This document shows positions 7,592 through 13,446 of a stretch of DNA of 24,478 nucleotides, piece after piece; within the stretch, counting starts at the first letter, position 1; each line of letters starts with the position of its first letter. Source of the DNA: 2-01-FULL-39-10-A sp964525395 (GTDB taxonomy: Bacteria > Patescibacteriota > Microgenomatia > Levybacterales > UBA12049); assembly GCA_964525395.1 (NCBI GenBank), contig CAZGGU010000013.1:1-24478 (forward strand), given 5' to 3'. The translations under genes were made by a program, and so were the position numbers. The notes beneath the pieces were generated by a model. The model had not been told where the DNA came from and searched no databases. It worked only from the letters and a program-made list of their open reading frames with translations.

Positions 7592-7638
7592 GAAAAATCG
7601 GATAAAAAGATACGTTATATCCTTTTATCCGATTTTTC
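7592..7638 (-). terminator. Terminator-like hairpin inside the leader of cassette gene 1
   Basis: A 16-bp perfect inverted repeat (7592-7607 with 7623-7638; arm GAAAAATCGGATAAAA) is extended by GATA/TATC beyond one mismatch, leaving a 5-nt loop. On the minus strand the stem ends in a run of five Ts, as in an intrinsic terminator; with an equally A-rich 5' arm it could act in both directions. It lies between the repeat B promoter and the ORF, so it could attenuate transcription, or it may be a terminator carried along with the GC-rich ORF. It is absent from cassette 2. Confidence 0.6.
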
Positions 7639-7644
7639 GTAAAG

Positions 7645-7749
7645 AAAAGCTGTAGTTTATTAATGTGCTAAATCTTTCTTTCTCCCGCGTTTTGGGAAAG
7701 GAAAAATTACAGGAGGGAATTATACCAGAGAATTAGGCACGACTCAATT
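7645..7749 (-). repeat. Repeat B, copy 1: promoter plus structured leader of cassette gene 1
   Basis: This is a near-identical copy of 8347-8452. On the minus strand it holds TTGAGT (7742-7747), a 17-bp spacer and TATAAT (7719-7724) preceded by TG, a strong extended -10 promoter. The leader then contains AATTTTTC and TTTCCC pairing with GGGAGA and GAAAGATT around a 7-nt loop (AAAACGC). The repeat ends with CTACAGCTT. It differs from copy 2 mainly in the 7655-7668 stretch just before the ORF side. Confidence 0.8.
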
Positions 7750-7755
7750 AGAGCG

Positions 7756-7824
7756 CTAGAAAAGGCTGTCGCGGTAAGAATGTGAGATTTTGTCTCATTT
7801 CGCTTACCGCGACGGCTACAGCTT
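7756..7824 (-). terminator. Repeat A, copy 2: hairpin terminator of cassette gene 2
   Basis: The outer 11-bp stem is the same as in copy 1 (7768-7778 with 7803-7813), with an inner stem TGAGA/TCTCA (7783-7787/7793-7797). On the minus strand it directly abuts the stop codon at 7825-7827 and is followed by CCTTTTCT. It separates the two transcription units: the promoter of cassette 1 begins only a few bases further on. Confidence 0.75.
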
Positions 7825-8310
7825 TTAATGAAATGAAATTGCACCTTCATCAGTGGCTAATTCAAATCCTTGACGGAATAGTGCATAATAGTCGGCAACC
7901 CAGCCGCCAACTGCATCAGCTTTTGCCTGATATGCAGCAAAGTCATTGGCAAGCTTTGTAATAACAGGGCCTGATAGTACACCTTCGTTATCAGCGAAAT
8001 TAATGAGTTCCCAGAATGGGCCGTTGGTGATATTCCATGCACTGGTAGCATAGCTATTATATTCTGGATTATCTGAATTCGGAGATTTTGCATATCCTGC
8101 AAGTTTAGCAAGTGCATTTCGCCAACTACAAAATCCTCTGGAATTACCAGAGTAAATTTCAAAAGAAATTTCGAAAGTGTACATTTTGCCATCAATTATG
8201 CCAACTGCTCTATTCGGGAAATCGGGATGTACGTATGCAATAAAATAATCATCAACACCATCTAGTTCAGTAGGGCGAATTTTAGAATATGCATAAATAT
8301 CAACTCCCAC
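7825..8310 (-). CDS. Protein of unknown function (cassette gene 2)
   Basis: This 161-residue protein has no signal peptide or membrane segment. It starts MGVDIYAYSKIRP and contains several aromatic and acidic patches, with a helical C-terminal half (LANDFAAYQAKADAVGGWVADYYALFRQG). The start is GTG 8310-8308, supported by a strong AGGAGG about 8 nt upstream. Its composition is closer to the local AT-rich background than that of cassette gene 1, and the two proteins show no similarity that I can see. The stop codon overlaps the end of the flanking inverted repeat (TACAGCTTTT). I do not recognise the family. Being in the same promoter/terminator frame as gene 1 is its most informative feature. 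Confidence 0.75.
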   Translation of the reverse strand: MGVDIYAYSKIRPTELDGVDDYFIAYVHPDFPNRAVGIIDGKMYTFEISFEIYSGNSRGFCSWRNALAKLAGYAKSPNSDNPEYNSYATSAWNITNGPFWELINFADNEGVLSGPVITKLANDFAAYQAKADAVGGWVADYYALFRQGFELATDEGAISFH

Positions 8311-8346
8311 ATTTTCCTCCTTCAGGTAGCTGATTTTAGTTTTAAT

Positions 8347-8452
8347 AAAAGCTGTATTTTAAAAGTACGTTAAATCTTTCTATCTCCCGCGTTTTGGGAA
8401 AGGAAAAATTTACAGAAAGGAATTATACCAGAGAATTAGGCACGACTCAATT
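8347..8452 (-). repeat. Repeat B, copy 2: promoter plus structured leader of cassette gene 2
   Basis: Minus strand: TTGAGT (8445-8450), 17-bp spacer, TATAAT (8422-8427) with a TG extension, then the same paired leader as copy 1, with a 9-bp stem AAATTTTTC/GAAAGATTT flanking TTTCCC/GGGAGA. The -35 element lies 10 bp from the divergent -35 of the metal operon (8461-8466). Confidence 0.8.
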
Positions 8453-8460
8453 GTTTTCAC

Positions 8461-8489
8461 TTGACAAATGCGAGTAATTCGCATATACT
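8461..8489 (+). promoter_or_regulatory. Promoter of the metal operon
   Basis: TTGACA (8461-8466), 17-bp spacer and TATACT (8484-8489) form a near-consensus housekeeping promoter. One 17-bp palindrome fills the spacer and a second covers the expected start point, so binding of a repressor would occlude RNA polymerase. Confidence 0.8.
8468..8484 (+). promoter_or_regulatory. Operator site 1 (Fur/Zur-type palindrome)
   Basis: ATGCGA-GTAAT-TCGCAT is a perfect 6-bp inverted repeat with a 5-nt centre, lying between the -35 and -10. The same pattern recurs at 8492-8508 and 10336-10352. Assignment to the Fur-family regulator of this operon is inferred from location and repetition. Confidence 0.65.
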
Positions 8490-8491
8490 AA

Positions 8492-8508
8492 TTGCAAGTA
8501 AGTCGCAA
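8492..8508 (+). promoter_or_regulatory. Operator site 2 (Fur/Zur-type palindrome)
   Basis: TTGCAA-GTAAG-TCGCAA is centred 24 bp after site 1 and covers the predicted transcription start. The half-sites match those of site 1 at 4 of 6 (left) and 5 of 6 (right) positions. Confidence 0.65.
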
Positions 8509-8515
8509 TACTTAC

Positions 8516-8579
8516 AGAGTTTGATCTTGAAACTCTATGTTTTACGCAAATTAATAAACCTCGAAAGAGGTTTATTAAT
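8516..8579 (+). promoter_or_regulatory. Structured leader of the metal operon: two hairpins before the RBS
   Basis: The first hairpin is AGAGTTT/AAACTCT (8516-8522/8530-8536). The second has a perfect 13-bp stem (8550-8562/8567-8579) closed by a GAAA tetraloop and ends a few bases before AAGGAG. There is no U run, so it is not an obvious terminator; it may stabilise the mRNA or affect ribosome access. I match it to no known riboswitch. Confidence 0.55.
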
Positions 8580-8597
8580 GTCAAGGAGAATAAAATT

Positions 8598-9473
8598 ATG
8601 AAAATAGCAGTTGCCGGAAAAGGCGGAACAGGAAAAACTACTGCGGTTACGCTTCTTGCCACATATTTGGCTAAGGACAGTAAAGTGCTGGCTTTTGATG
8701 TGGATACAAATGAAAACCTAGCATATTCACTTGATTTTTCAGAGAGTGAAATAAAAAAGATGGATAAAATTAGAAATCATGTGGATGAAATTTTTGAACA
8801 TACAAAAACAGAGAAAGATTGGAAAAAAAGAAAGTACGTTCCTCATAAAAATGCTAGAAATTATATATTTGGAGAGAGCGAAATCAGTAATTTTATTAAG
8901 AAGATTACTTTAAATAAAAAAAATATATATGTAGGCCACCTGGGGAATATAGATGAAGAAAAAAGAGGAATAGAAAGTATGTGCGATTCCTTTACGCTTA
9001 TGCGTATTTTTTTAAATCATTTAATTATCGATGCTAAATCTCATTTGTTAGTTGATTTGGCCGCAGGAAACGATCTTATTACAAGATCTACAATTATGAA
9101 TATGGACACAATCCTTTTGGTTGTAGAGCCTACTAGTAAAAATTTAACAGTGGCAAAAGACATTTTAATTTCTCTTAAAAAACTGTATTTCAAAAATGTC
9201 ACAGTACTTATAAATAAAAGTTTTGATGAAAAAGATGTTGATTTAGTATCCAAGTTCTTGAGTATTAAAAAGAGCTCGATTGTTAGGATTCCTTTTTCTC
9301 AAGAAATATTAAAATTTGATAATGAAAATAAGCTTCAATTCGATAATATCTCTGAAGGATATAGAGCTAACATTATTTACTTAGCATCAATTCTAGAAAG
9401 AAATAGAAAAAAAGATAATTTATTTGCTATCGCAAATTCTTTAGATGAAAGGGCAAAGACGTATGAAGTATAA
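8598..9473 (+). CDS. CooC/MinD-like P-loop ATPase
   Basis: This 291-residue soluble ATPase has the deviant Walker A motif GKGGTGKTT (residues 7-15), a switch-type FDVDTNENL at 33-41 and VDLAAGND at 152-159, where CooC proteins have a VDMEAG-type motif. CooC proteins use ATP-driven dimerisation to help insert nickel into an enzyme. Where CooC has a metal-binding Cys-X-Cys, this protein has one Cys followed by Asp (C129-D130), so the canonical metal site is degenerate. A clear RBS (AAGGAG) precedes the ATG. It is the first gene of an operon with a Fur-family regulator and a ZIP transporter, so a metal-handling role fits. It overlaps the next gene by about 11 nt. Confidence 0.75.
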   Translation: MKIAVAGKGGTGKTTAVTLLATYLAKDSKVLAFDVDTNENLAYSLDFSESEIKKMDKIRNHVDEIFEHTKTEKDWKKRKYVPHKNARNYIFGESEISNFIKKITLNKKNIYVGHLGNIDEEKRGIESMCDSFTLMRIFLNHLIIDAKSHLLVDLAAGNDLITRSTIMNMDTILLVVEPTSKNLTVAKDILISLKKLYFKNVTVLINKSFDEKDVDLVSKFLSIKKSSIVRIPFSQEILKFDNENKLQFDNISEGYRANIIYLASILERNRKKDNLFAIANSLDERAKTYEV

Positions 9474-10335
9474 AGCGATAGTAATAGTGACCGGAGTGGG
9501 TATGAAGGAGGCAAAGAAAATATTTAAGAGACATGATCCTGCAACTCTAGTAAATATTAATGGGAAAAAGTATAAGATGAATGCAGCGGCAGGAGCTGCT
9601 CTGATGCTTAATCAAAGTAAATATTTAGTTTATATGACAGGCTACAGAGAGGATATTCTTAAAGGATTGGGTAAAAGTCTGTTTAGAGGTAAGTATTATC
9701 AAAAACAATTAGACTTATTTGATAAAAAGGCAATTGATAATTTTATTAAAGAGATAGAAGTTCTCAAAAAGAAAACAGGACTTGATGTTCATCTAGTTCA
9801 CTATGGAGGGGCTTCGGATACCAAGGTCAAGCTTCCTGGTGATTCAGTATTCTTGAGTCCCTGGGAAGTGCCTAGCGAAGCAGTCGAGCCAATAGTGGGA
9901 AACAGTGTGGTTACTTGGTACAACATTTTACAGCCATTAAAATCAGTATTTGAAAAACAAATCTTTACAAAAGTTATTTTAATTTCAGCAATCACTTCGT
10001 TAAGAACGAAAAGACTTCATTCGCTTGATGCTATCCAAAAAGGAGCAGCGCATGCAATGGCTAGAAGTTTAGCGTTGGATTTGGTGAAAGAAAATATATT
10101 TGTTACTGAAATTATGCCCGGCATGACCGATACTGGTTTTTACGATAACCAGGCGACTTTTGATGCTGTTCTTGTTTCATCTGAAGAGTTGGGTTATAGA
10201 TATGATGAAGAAACTTTTCCTGTATTTTCAGCAGAACGAGTCGGAGAGGCTGTGGTATTCTCCATGGATGTTAACGCGCAGGTAAGAGAGCTATCTCTGA
10301 TGCCTTTTGGACAATATCCTCATCTCGGAGCATAA
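9463..10335 (+). CDS. SDR-fold protein lacking the catalytic tyrosine
   Basis: The fold is that of short-chain dehydrogenases/reductases: an N-terminal beta strand with a Gly motif (IVIVTGVGMKEAKK), a Ser-containing strand (ILISAITS), then a helix and the PGMTDTGFYD segment matching the family's PG...T. The active-site YxxxK is replaced by D189-AIQ-K193, so normal hydride-transfer chemistry is doubtful. A role as a binding or scaffold protein, or altered chemistry, is more likely. I chose ATG 9463 over ATG 9445 because an AAAGGG precedes it at a good distance and MKYKAIVIVTG is a natural N-terminus. It overlaps the ATPase gene, implying coupled expression. The large insert of about 70 residues after the nucleotide-binding motif is unusual. 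Confidence 0.65.
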   Translation: MKYKAIVIVTGVGMKEAKKIFKRHDPATLVNINGKKYKMNAAAGAALMLNQSKYLVYMTGYREDILKGLGKSLFRGKYYQKQLDLFDKKAIDNFIKEIEVLKKKTGLDVHLVHYGGASDTKVKLPGDSVFLSPWEVPSEAVEPIVGNSVVTWYNILQPLKSVFEKQIFTKVILISAITSLRTKRLHSLDAIQKGAAHAMARSLALDLVKENIFVTEIMPGMTDTGFYDNQATFDAVLVSSEELGYRYDEETFPVFSAERVGEAVVFSMDVNAQVRELSLMPFGQYPHLGA

Positions 10336-10352
10336 ATGCAAATATCTCGCAT
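10336..10352 (+). promoter_or_regulatory. Operator site 3 upstream of the Fur-family gene
   Basis: ATGCAA-ATATC-TCGCAT shares the architecture and half-sites of the two operators at 8468-8508. It begins right after the SDR gene's stop and overlaps the -35 region of an internal promoter, suggesting the regulator controls itself. Confidence 0.65.
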
Positions 10353-10355
10353 GTA

Positions 10356-10364
10356 TGTTAAAAT
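10356..10364 (+). promoter_or_regulatory. Internal -10 element for the Fur-family gene
   Basis: TGTTAAAAT (TG extension, hexamer TAAAAT 10359-10364) ends 7 nt before ATG 10372. No consensus -35 is present; operator 3 occupies that place. Confidence 0.45.
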
Positions 10365-10371
10365 CAAATCT

Positions 10372-10770
10372 ATGAATAGCTTTAAAGATTATGGAATAAA
10401 ATCTACAAATTCAAGAAATGCAGTTATGGAGATTATCATTAATAATAAATCTCCGTTAGATGCAAATGAAATTTTGGAAGGTTTAAGAAAAAAAGGATTA
10501 TCAACAGATCAGGCTACAGTTTATAGAATCTTAAATACTTTTTATGAAAAGGGGATAGTTAAAAGAATTGAGATTGGGGAAGGCAAGTATAGATATGAGA
10601 TCGAGAAAGCCCATCACCATCACTTAGTTTGTACAAATTGCGGTCGAATAGAAGATATCGAAATTGATCTTACAGAAGATTTTGATCGCGAAATATCTAT
10701 TAAGAAAGGATTTAAGGTCCGGTCTCATTCGCTTGAGTTCTTCGGTCTTTGCAAAACATGTCAAACATAG
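10372..10770 (+). CDS. Fur/Zur-family metal-responsive transcriptional regulator
   Basis: This 132-residue Fur-family protein has an N-terminal winged helix (STNSRNAVMEIIINN...TVYRILNTFYEKGIV) and a C-terminal dimerisation/metal domain with AHHHHLVCTNCG and a second CKTC at the very end, i.e. two CxxC pairs forming a structural Zn site. Such proteins bind palindromes when loaded with metal and repress uptake genes. Pairing with a ZIP transporter favours a zinc sensor (Zur-like), but iron or manganese is not excluded. The longer frame from ATG 10336 would encode the operator palindrome as its first residues and lacks family similarity there; ATG 10372 gives a normal Fur start. It overlaps the ZIP gene by 13 nt. 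Confidence 0.85.
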   Translation: MNSFKDYGIKSTNSRNAVMEIIINNKSPLDANEILEGLRKKGLSTDQATVYRILNTFYEKGIVKRIEIGEGKYRYEIEKAHHHHLVCTNCGRIEDIEIDLTEDFDREISIKKGFKVRSHSLEFFGLCKTCQT

Positions 10771-11528
10771 AGCCAATATTAATTGCAGCTTTGATAGGCG
10801 GAGTGGGTGGTCTCGCTGGGGGAATATTACTTCTTTTTGGTAAAAAGGTTAGAGAAAACGTAATCCATGTTTTAGTTTCCTTCGCTGCAGGTGCACTTTT
10901 AGGAACTGCATTTTTTGACCTTTTACCTGAGGCGATTGAGCATGCTGAAGAATTTCATTTAGGTTCAAATGTAGTATTTATTTGGACAACTGTAGGAATA
11001 ATTAGCTTTTATTTTATTGAGAGGGGAATTCACTGGTTTCAAAATTATAAAAAGTCAGACTATCATCATGGATCCGTGAGTGTTCCTCTAGTTGTCTTGG
11101 GAGACAGTGTGCATAACTTTATTGACGGAATAGCTATAGCGATTACCTATATTCTAAATCCTGTCCTTGGTGCTACCACTACTCTTGCCATAGTCGCTCA
11201 CGAAATTCCTCAGGAAATAGGGGATTTCGCAGTTCTTCTCCATCAGGGTATGAGTAAGAAAAAAGTATTTTTAATTAATTTCTTTAGCGCACTTTTATCA
11301 GTTCTTGGTGCAATAGTAGGAATTATAATAGGTGAAAAGGCTGAATCTATCCTTCCGTATGCATTGTCAATCACTGCAGGATTTTTTATCTATATTGCGC
11401 TCACCAATTTACTTCCGGAAATTCACAGTGAGGAGAAAAAAGGTTATGCATTCGCTGAAAGTATATTTCTAATCTTAGGAATTGGGGTAATTTGGCTTGC
11501 AGTTACTTATCTTCCTCACGGTCACTAA
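10758..11528 (+). CDS. ZIP-family divalent metal transporter
   Basis: This 256-residue membrane protein has about eight membrane helices. The hallmark motifs of TM4 and TM5 are present: H119-N-F-I-D123-G and H148-E149-IPQE153, the residues that line the binuclear metal pathway. ZIP proteins carry Zn2+, Fe2+ or Mn2+ into the cytoplasm. A His-rich loop (DYHHG, about 101-105) between TM3 and TM4 may bind metal. An upstream TTG at 10749 is possible but ATG 10758 is preferred. As the last gene of an operon with a Fur-family regulator and a CooC-like ATPase, it is probably the uptake arm of a metal homeostasis system. Confidence 0.92.
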   Translation: MSNIEPILIAALIGGVGGLAGGILLLFGKKVRENVIHVLVSFAAGALLGTAFFDLLPEAIEHAEEFHLGSNVVFIWTTVGIISFYFIERGIHWFQNYKKSDYHHGSVSVPLVVLGDSVHNFIDGIAIAITYILNPVLGATTTLAIVAHEIPQEIGDFAVLLHQGMSKKKVFLINFFSALLSVLGAIVGIIIGEKAESILPYALSITAGFFIYIALTNLLPEIHSEEKKGYAFAESIFLILGIGVIWLAVTYLPHGH

Positions 11529-11534
11529 TTCTTC

Positions 11535-11563
11535 TTGACAGATTGGATTGACGGGATTACTAT
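11535..11563 (+). promoter_or_regulatory. Promoter of the 11572 gene
   Basis: TTGACA (11535-11540), 17-bp spacer, TACTAT (11558-11563), ending 8 nt before ATG 11572. The TTG at 11548 lies inside this promoter and cannot be the start. Confidence 0.55.
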
Positions 11564-11571
11564 ATTACTCC

Positions 11572-12216
11572 ATGACTGAAGGAAGAATAATTGAAGATCC
11601 TCAAATAGAGCTCGAGCAAAGAAAAGCCCAGGCAAGAGAATTTTTAGATATCGTAACCAAAACAGCTAGAACTGCTGGGAGTAAATCAGGATTTGGAGAT
11701 TTAACTGTAGCAGAGATAAGGTTAGGGGAAATTACTGCAACTTTTGAAGCAGATAGTACAAGAAGCGGAGAAAATCGTGTTCCAAACAGATTAATACTCG
11801 AGAGGCAAAAGGTTTCATATCTTGATAAAGGAGACATCGTTATTTATAGAGTAAGTGATGAAGGAGTTATTGTTCGCGATCTCGCAGTGTGGGATGATTC
11901 TACTGATTTAAGGGGAATGAGGTCTAAAGATTTAAAGCCCATGTTTCCAGATTTGAAAGATAGGGAAGTAGAGCCTGAGCAGGTTGAGGCATTGCTCGGT
12001 TTTGTTAGGAGCCCTTTAATTAGCGCTGATTTGGTAAGCCAGCTATTTAAAGTAAAAGATAAGGATGATAAAAAGACGCTTGATGATAAAAGAGAGGAGC
12101 TAGCTGAAAAAGCTGCGAAGAGAAAAAAGCAATACGAAAGAGAGTATCAGGAATGGCAAATGTCGCACCCCGGTTTTATTAGTGATCCTGACCCTCGAGA
12201 AGAAATAATTGGCTAA
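11572..12216 (+). CDS. Soluble protein of unknown function
   Basis: The start is set at ATG 11572 (214 residues) because the -10 ends 8 nt upstream. The central part (about 35-110) is beta-rich, with repeated patterns such as AEIRLGEITATFE and VSYLDKGDIVIYRVSDEGVIVRDL. The C-terminal region (about 160-200) is highly charged (KDKDDKKTLDDKREELAEKAAKRKKQ) and likely a helix or coiled coil. No signal peptide or membrane segment is present. I recognise no family. It ends exactly where the convergent DsbA-like gene ends, with no bases between the stops. Confidence 0.65.
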   Translation: MTEGRIIEDPQIELEQRKAQAREFLDIVTKTARTAGSKSGFGDLTVAEIRLGEITATFEADSTRSGENRVPNRLILERQKVSYLDKGDIVIYRVSDEGVIVRDLAVWDDSTDLRGMRSKDLKPMFPDLKDREVEPEQVEALLGFVRSPLISADLVSQLFKVKDKDDKKTLDDKREELAEKAAKRKKQYEREYQEWQMSHPGFISDPDPREEIIG

Positions 12217-13005
12217 TTATTTAGCAAGTTGTTTGTCAATCTCTGCTTTGAAGTCTGCATAAGGAGCTGCGCCTGAGATCATCATTCCATTTATGTAAGT
12301 GGCCGGAGTTCCGTCTACGCCAGCTGCTGTTCCAGCATCAAGGTCTTTTTTAACTCTATCTGCCATTTCTCCTGAAGAAACACAGCTTGCTAATGTGTCT
12401 CCATTTAGACCCAGCGCTGTGGCATATTCAGCGAATTTAGCCTGCGCTGCGGTAGAATCAAGAGATTCCCAATCAGCTTGGTTTTTGAAAAGTTCATCAT
12501 GATAGTCCCAGAAATTCCCCTGCGCATTGGCACATTCTGCTGCTTCTGCTGCTTTTTGTGCATTAGGATGGATTGAGGTAAGTGGGTAGTGACGATAAGC
12601 AAATTTAACTTTTCCAGTATCAACATAATCCTTTTTGATTTGAACAAAAGCATCATCAAATAAAGATTTGCAGAAAGGGCACTGGAAATCTGAAAATTCT
12701 ACTATTGTGACTTTCGCATCTTTATCTCCTAAGATTGGAAGATCACCGTTTTCTACATCGACTGGTCCTGTTGGAGCAGTAGGAGTAGATCCATCATCTG
12801 CATTAACTGTTACATCTTTTGCCCCAAGAACTCCGTTTTCGAGATACTGAACTTTAGTAATAAGCATCCCGAGAAGGAAAGAGGCCACAATAAGAAGAAG
12901 TCCTAAAACATAAACCATATTAATTGATTTAGGAACTGTGACTGAGATTTTTCTTGGAGAATCTGAGTGGATTACGTTTTCTTTTGTAGTCTTTTTCGCT
13001 GCCAT
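12217..13005 (-). CDS. Membrane-anchored DsbA-like thiol-disulfide oxidoreductase
   Basis: This 262-residue protein has a basic cytoplasmic tail, one membrane helix (about residues 29-50), a Pro/Thr/Asp-rich spacer and a DsbA/Thioredoxin_4 domain. The active site is C109-P-F-C112 in FSDFQCPFCKS and the cis-proline is P234 in GTPATYING. Two further cysteines (in AAECANA and ASCVSS) lie in the helical insert. It likely forms or shuffles disulfides in exported proteins. Its promoter is divergent from that of the trxA-trxB pair, which could supply electrons. A short, near-leaderless mRNA is predicted (-10 TATAGA ends 8 nt before the ATG). Confidence 0.92.
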   Translation of the reverse strand: MAAKKTTKENVIHSDSPRKISVTVPKSINMVYVLGLLLIVASFLLGMLITKVQYLENGVLGAKDVTVNADDGSTPTAPTGPVDVENGDLPILGDKDAKVTIVEFSDFQCPFCKSLFDDAFVQIKKDYVDTGKVKFAYRHYPLTSIHPNAQKAAEAAECANAQGNFWDYHDELFKNQADWESLDSTAAQAKFAEYATALGLNGDTLASCVSSGEMADRVKKDLDAGTAAGVDGTPATYINGMMISGAAPYADFKAEIDKQLAK

Positions 13006-13013
13006 TCATCCAT

Positions 13014-13042
13014 TCTATATTTAGTGTTAAAACTTTGTCAAT
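13014..13042 (-). promoter_or_regulatory. Promoter of the DsbA-like gene
   Basis: Minus strand TTGACA (13037-13042) and TATAGA (13014-13019) with a spacer of about 17 bp. It is divergent from the trxA promoter within a 103-bp interval. Confidence 0.65.
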
Positions 13043-13067
13043 ATCTATTTGATATTGTTCGTACTGT

Positions 13068-13096
13068 TGACATAACAGGAAATATTTTGCTATTCT
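13068..13096 (+). promoter_or_regulatory. Promoter of trxA-trxB
   Basis: TTGACA (13068-13073), 17-bp spacer, TATTCT (13091-13096). The predicted start point is about 13103, leaving a leader of about 6 nt before ATG 13109. Confidence 0.7.
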
Positions 13097-13108
13097 TTTT
13101 TGACCGAT

Positions 13109-13432
13109 ATGAGCGATATAAAGCTAACAGATCAGAATTTTGAAGCAGAAGTTCTTAAAGCAGAGATGCCTGTAATCGTGGATTTCTGGGCAGAATGGTG
13201 CCAGCCTTGTAAGATAATTGGACCAATTATTGAAGAGCTTGCGCAGGAATATGCTGGAAAAATTAAGATCGGAAAATTAAATGTAGATGAGAATACTGTA
13301 GCAGGAAATTATAATGTGATGAGTATTCCAACAGTTATGTTTTTCAAAAATGGTCAGCCATTTAAATCTATGGTAGGGGCACAAAGTAAAGACAATTATA
13401 AGAAGGCAATTGAAGAAGTGCTCGCTAGCTAA
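13109..13432 (+). CDS. trxA: Thioredoxin
   Basis: A 107-residue single-domain thioredoxin of normal length. The active site is W30-C31-Q-P-C34, with Gln in place of the usual Gly, and the cis-proline is in MSIPTVMFF. It reduces disulfides in cytoplasmic proteins and is recharged by the thioredoxin reductase encoded 14 nt downstream. ATG 13109 is preferred over TTG 13100, which would sit at or before the predicted transcription start. Confidence 0.93.
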   Translation: MSDIKLTDQNFEAEVLKAEMPVIVDFWAEWCQPCKIIGPIIEELAQEYAGKIKIGKLNVDENTVAGNYNVMSIPTVMFFKNGQPFKSMVGAQSKDNYKKAIEEVLAS

Positions 13433-13446
13433 TTCCTCAAAAATTT

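Noticed and set aside
6801..7824. Repeat A as a classical integron attC site
   Set aside because: I find no RYYYAAC/GTTRRRY core sites and no integrase in the window. The hairpins are followed by T runs, so terminators are the simpler reading.
8516..8579. Known metal riboswitch (NiCo/czcD or yybP-ykoY type) in the metal operon leader
   Set aside because: The conserved sequences of those classes are not present; only two simple hairpins are seen.
10336..10371. Longer N-terminus for the Fur-family protein (ATG 10336)
   Set aside because: These codons encode the operator palindrome and a -10 element, and the extra residues do not resemble a Fur N-terminus.
11548..11571. TTG 11548 start for the unknown gene
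   Set aside because: It lies inside the predicted promoter, between the -35 and -10 elements.
13100..13108. TTG 13100 start for thioredoxin
   Set aside because: It sits at or upstream of the predicted transcription start; ATG 13109 gives a normal thioredoxin N-terminus.
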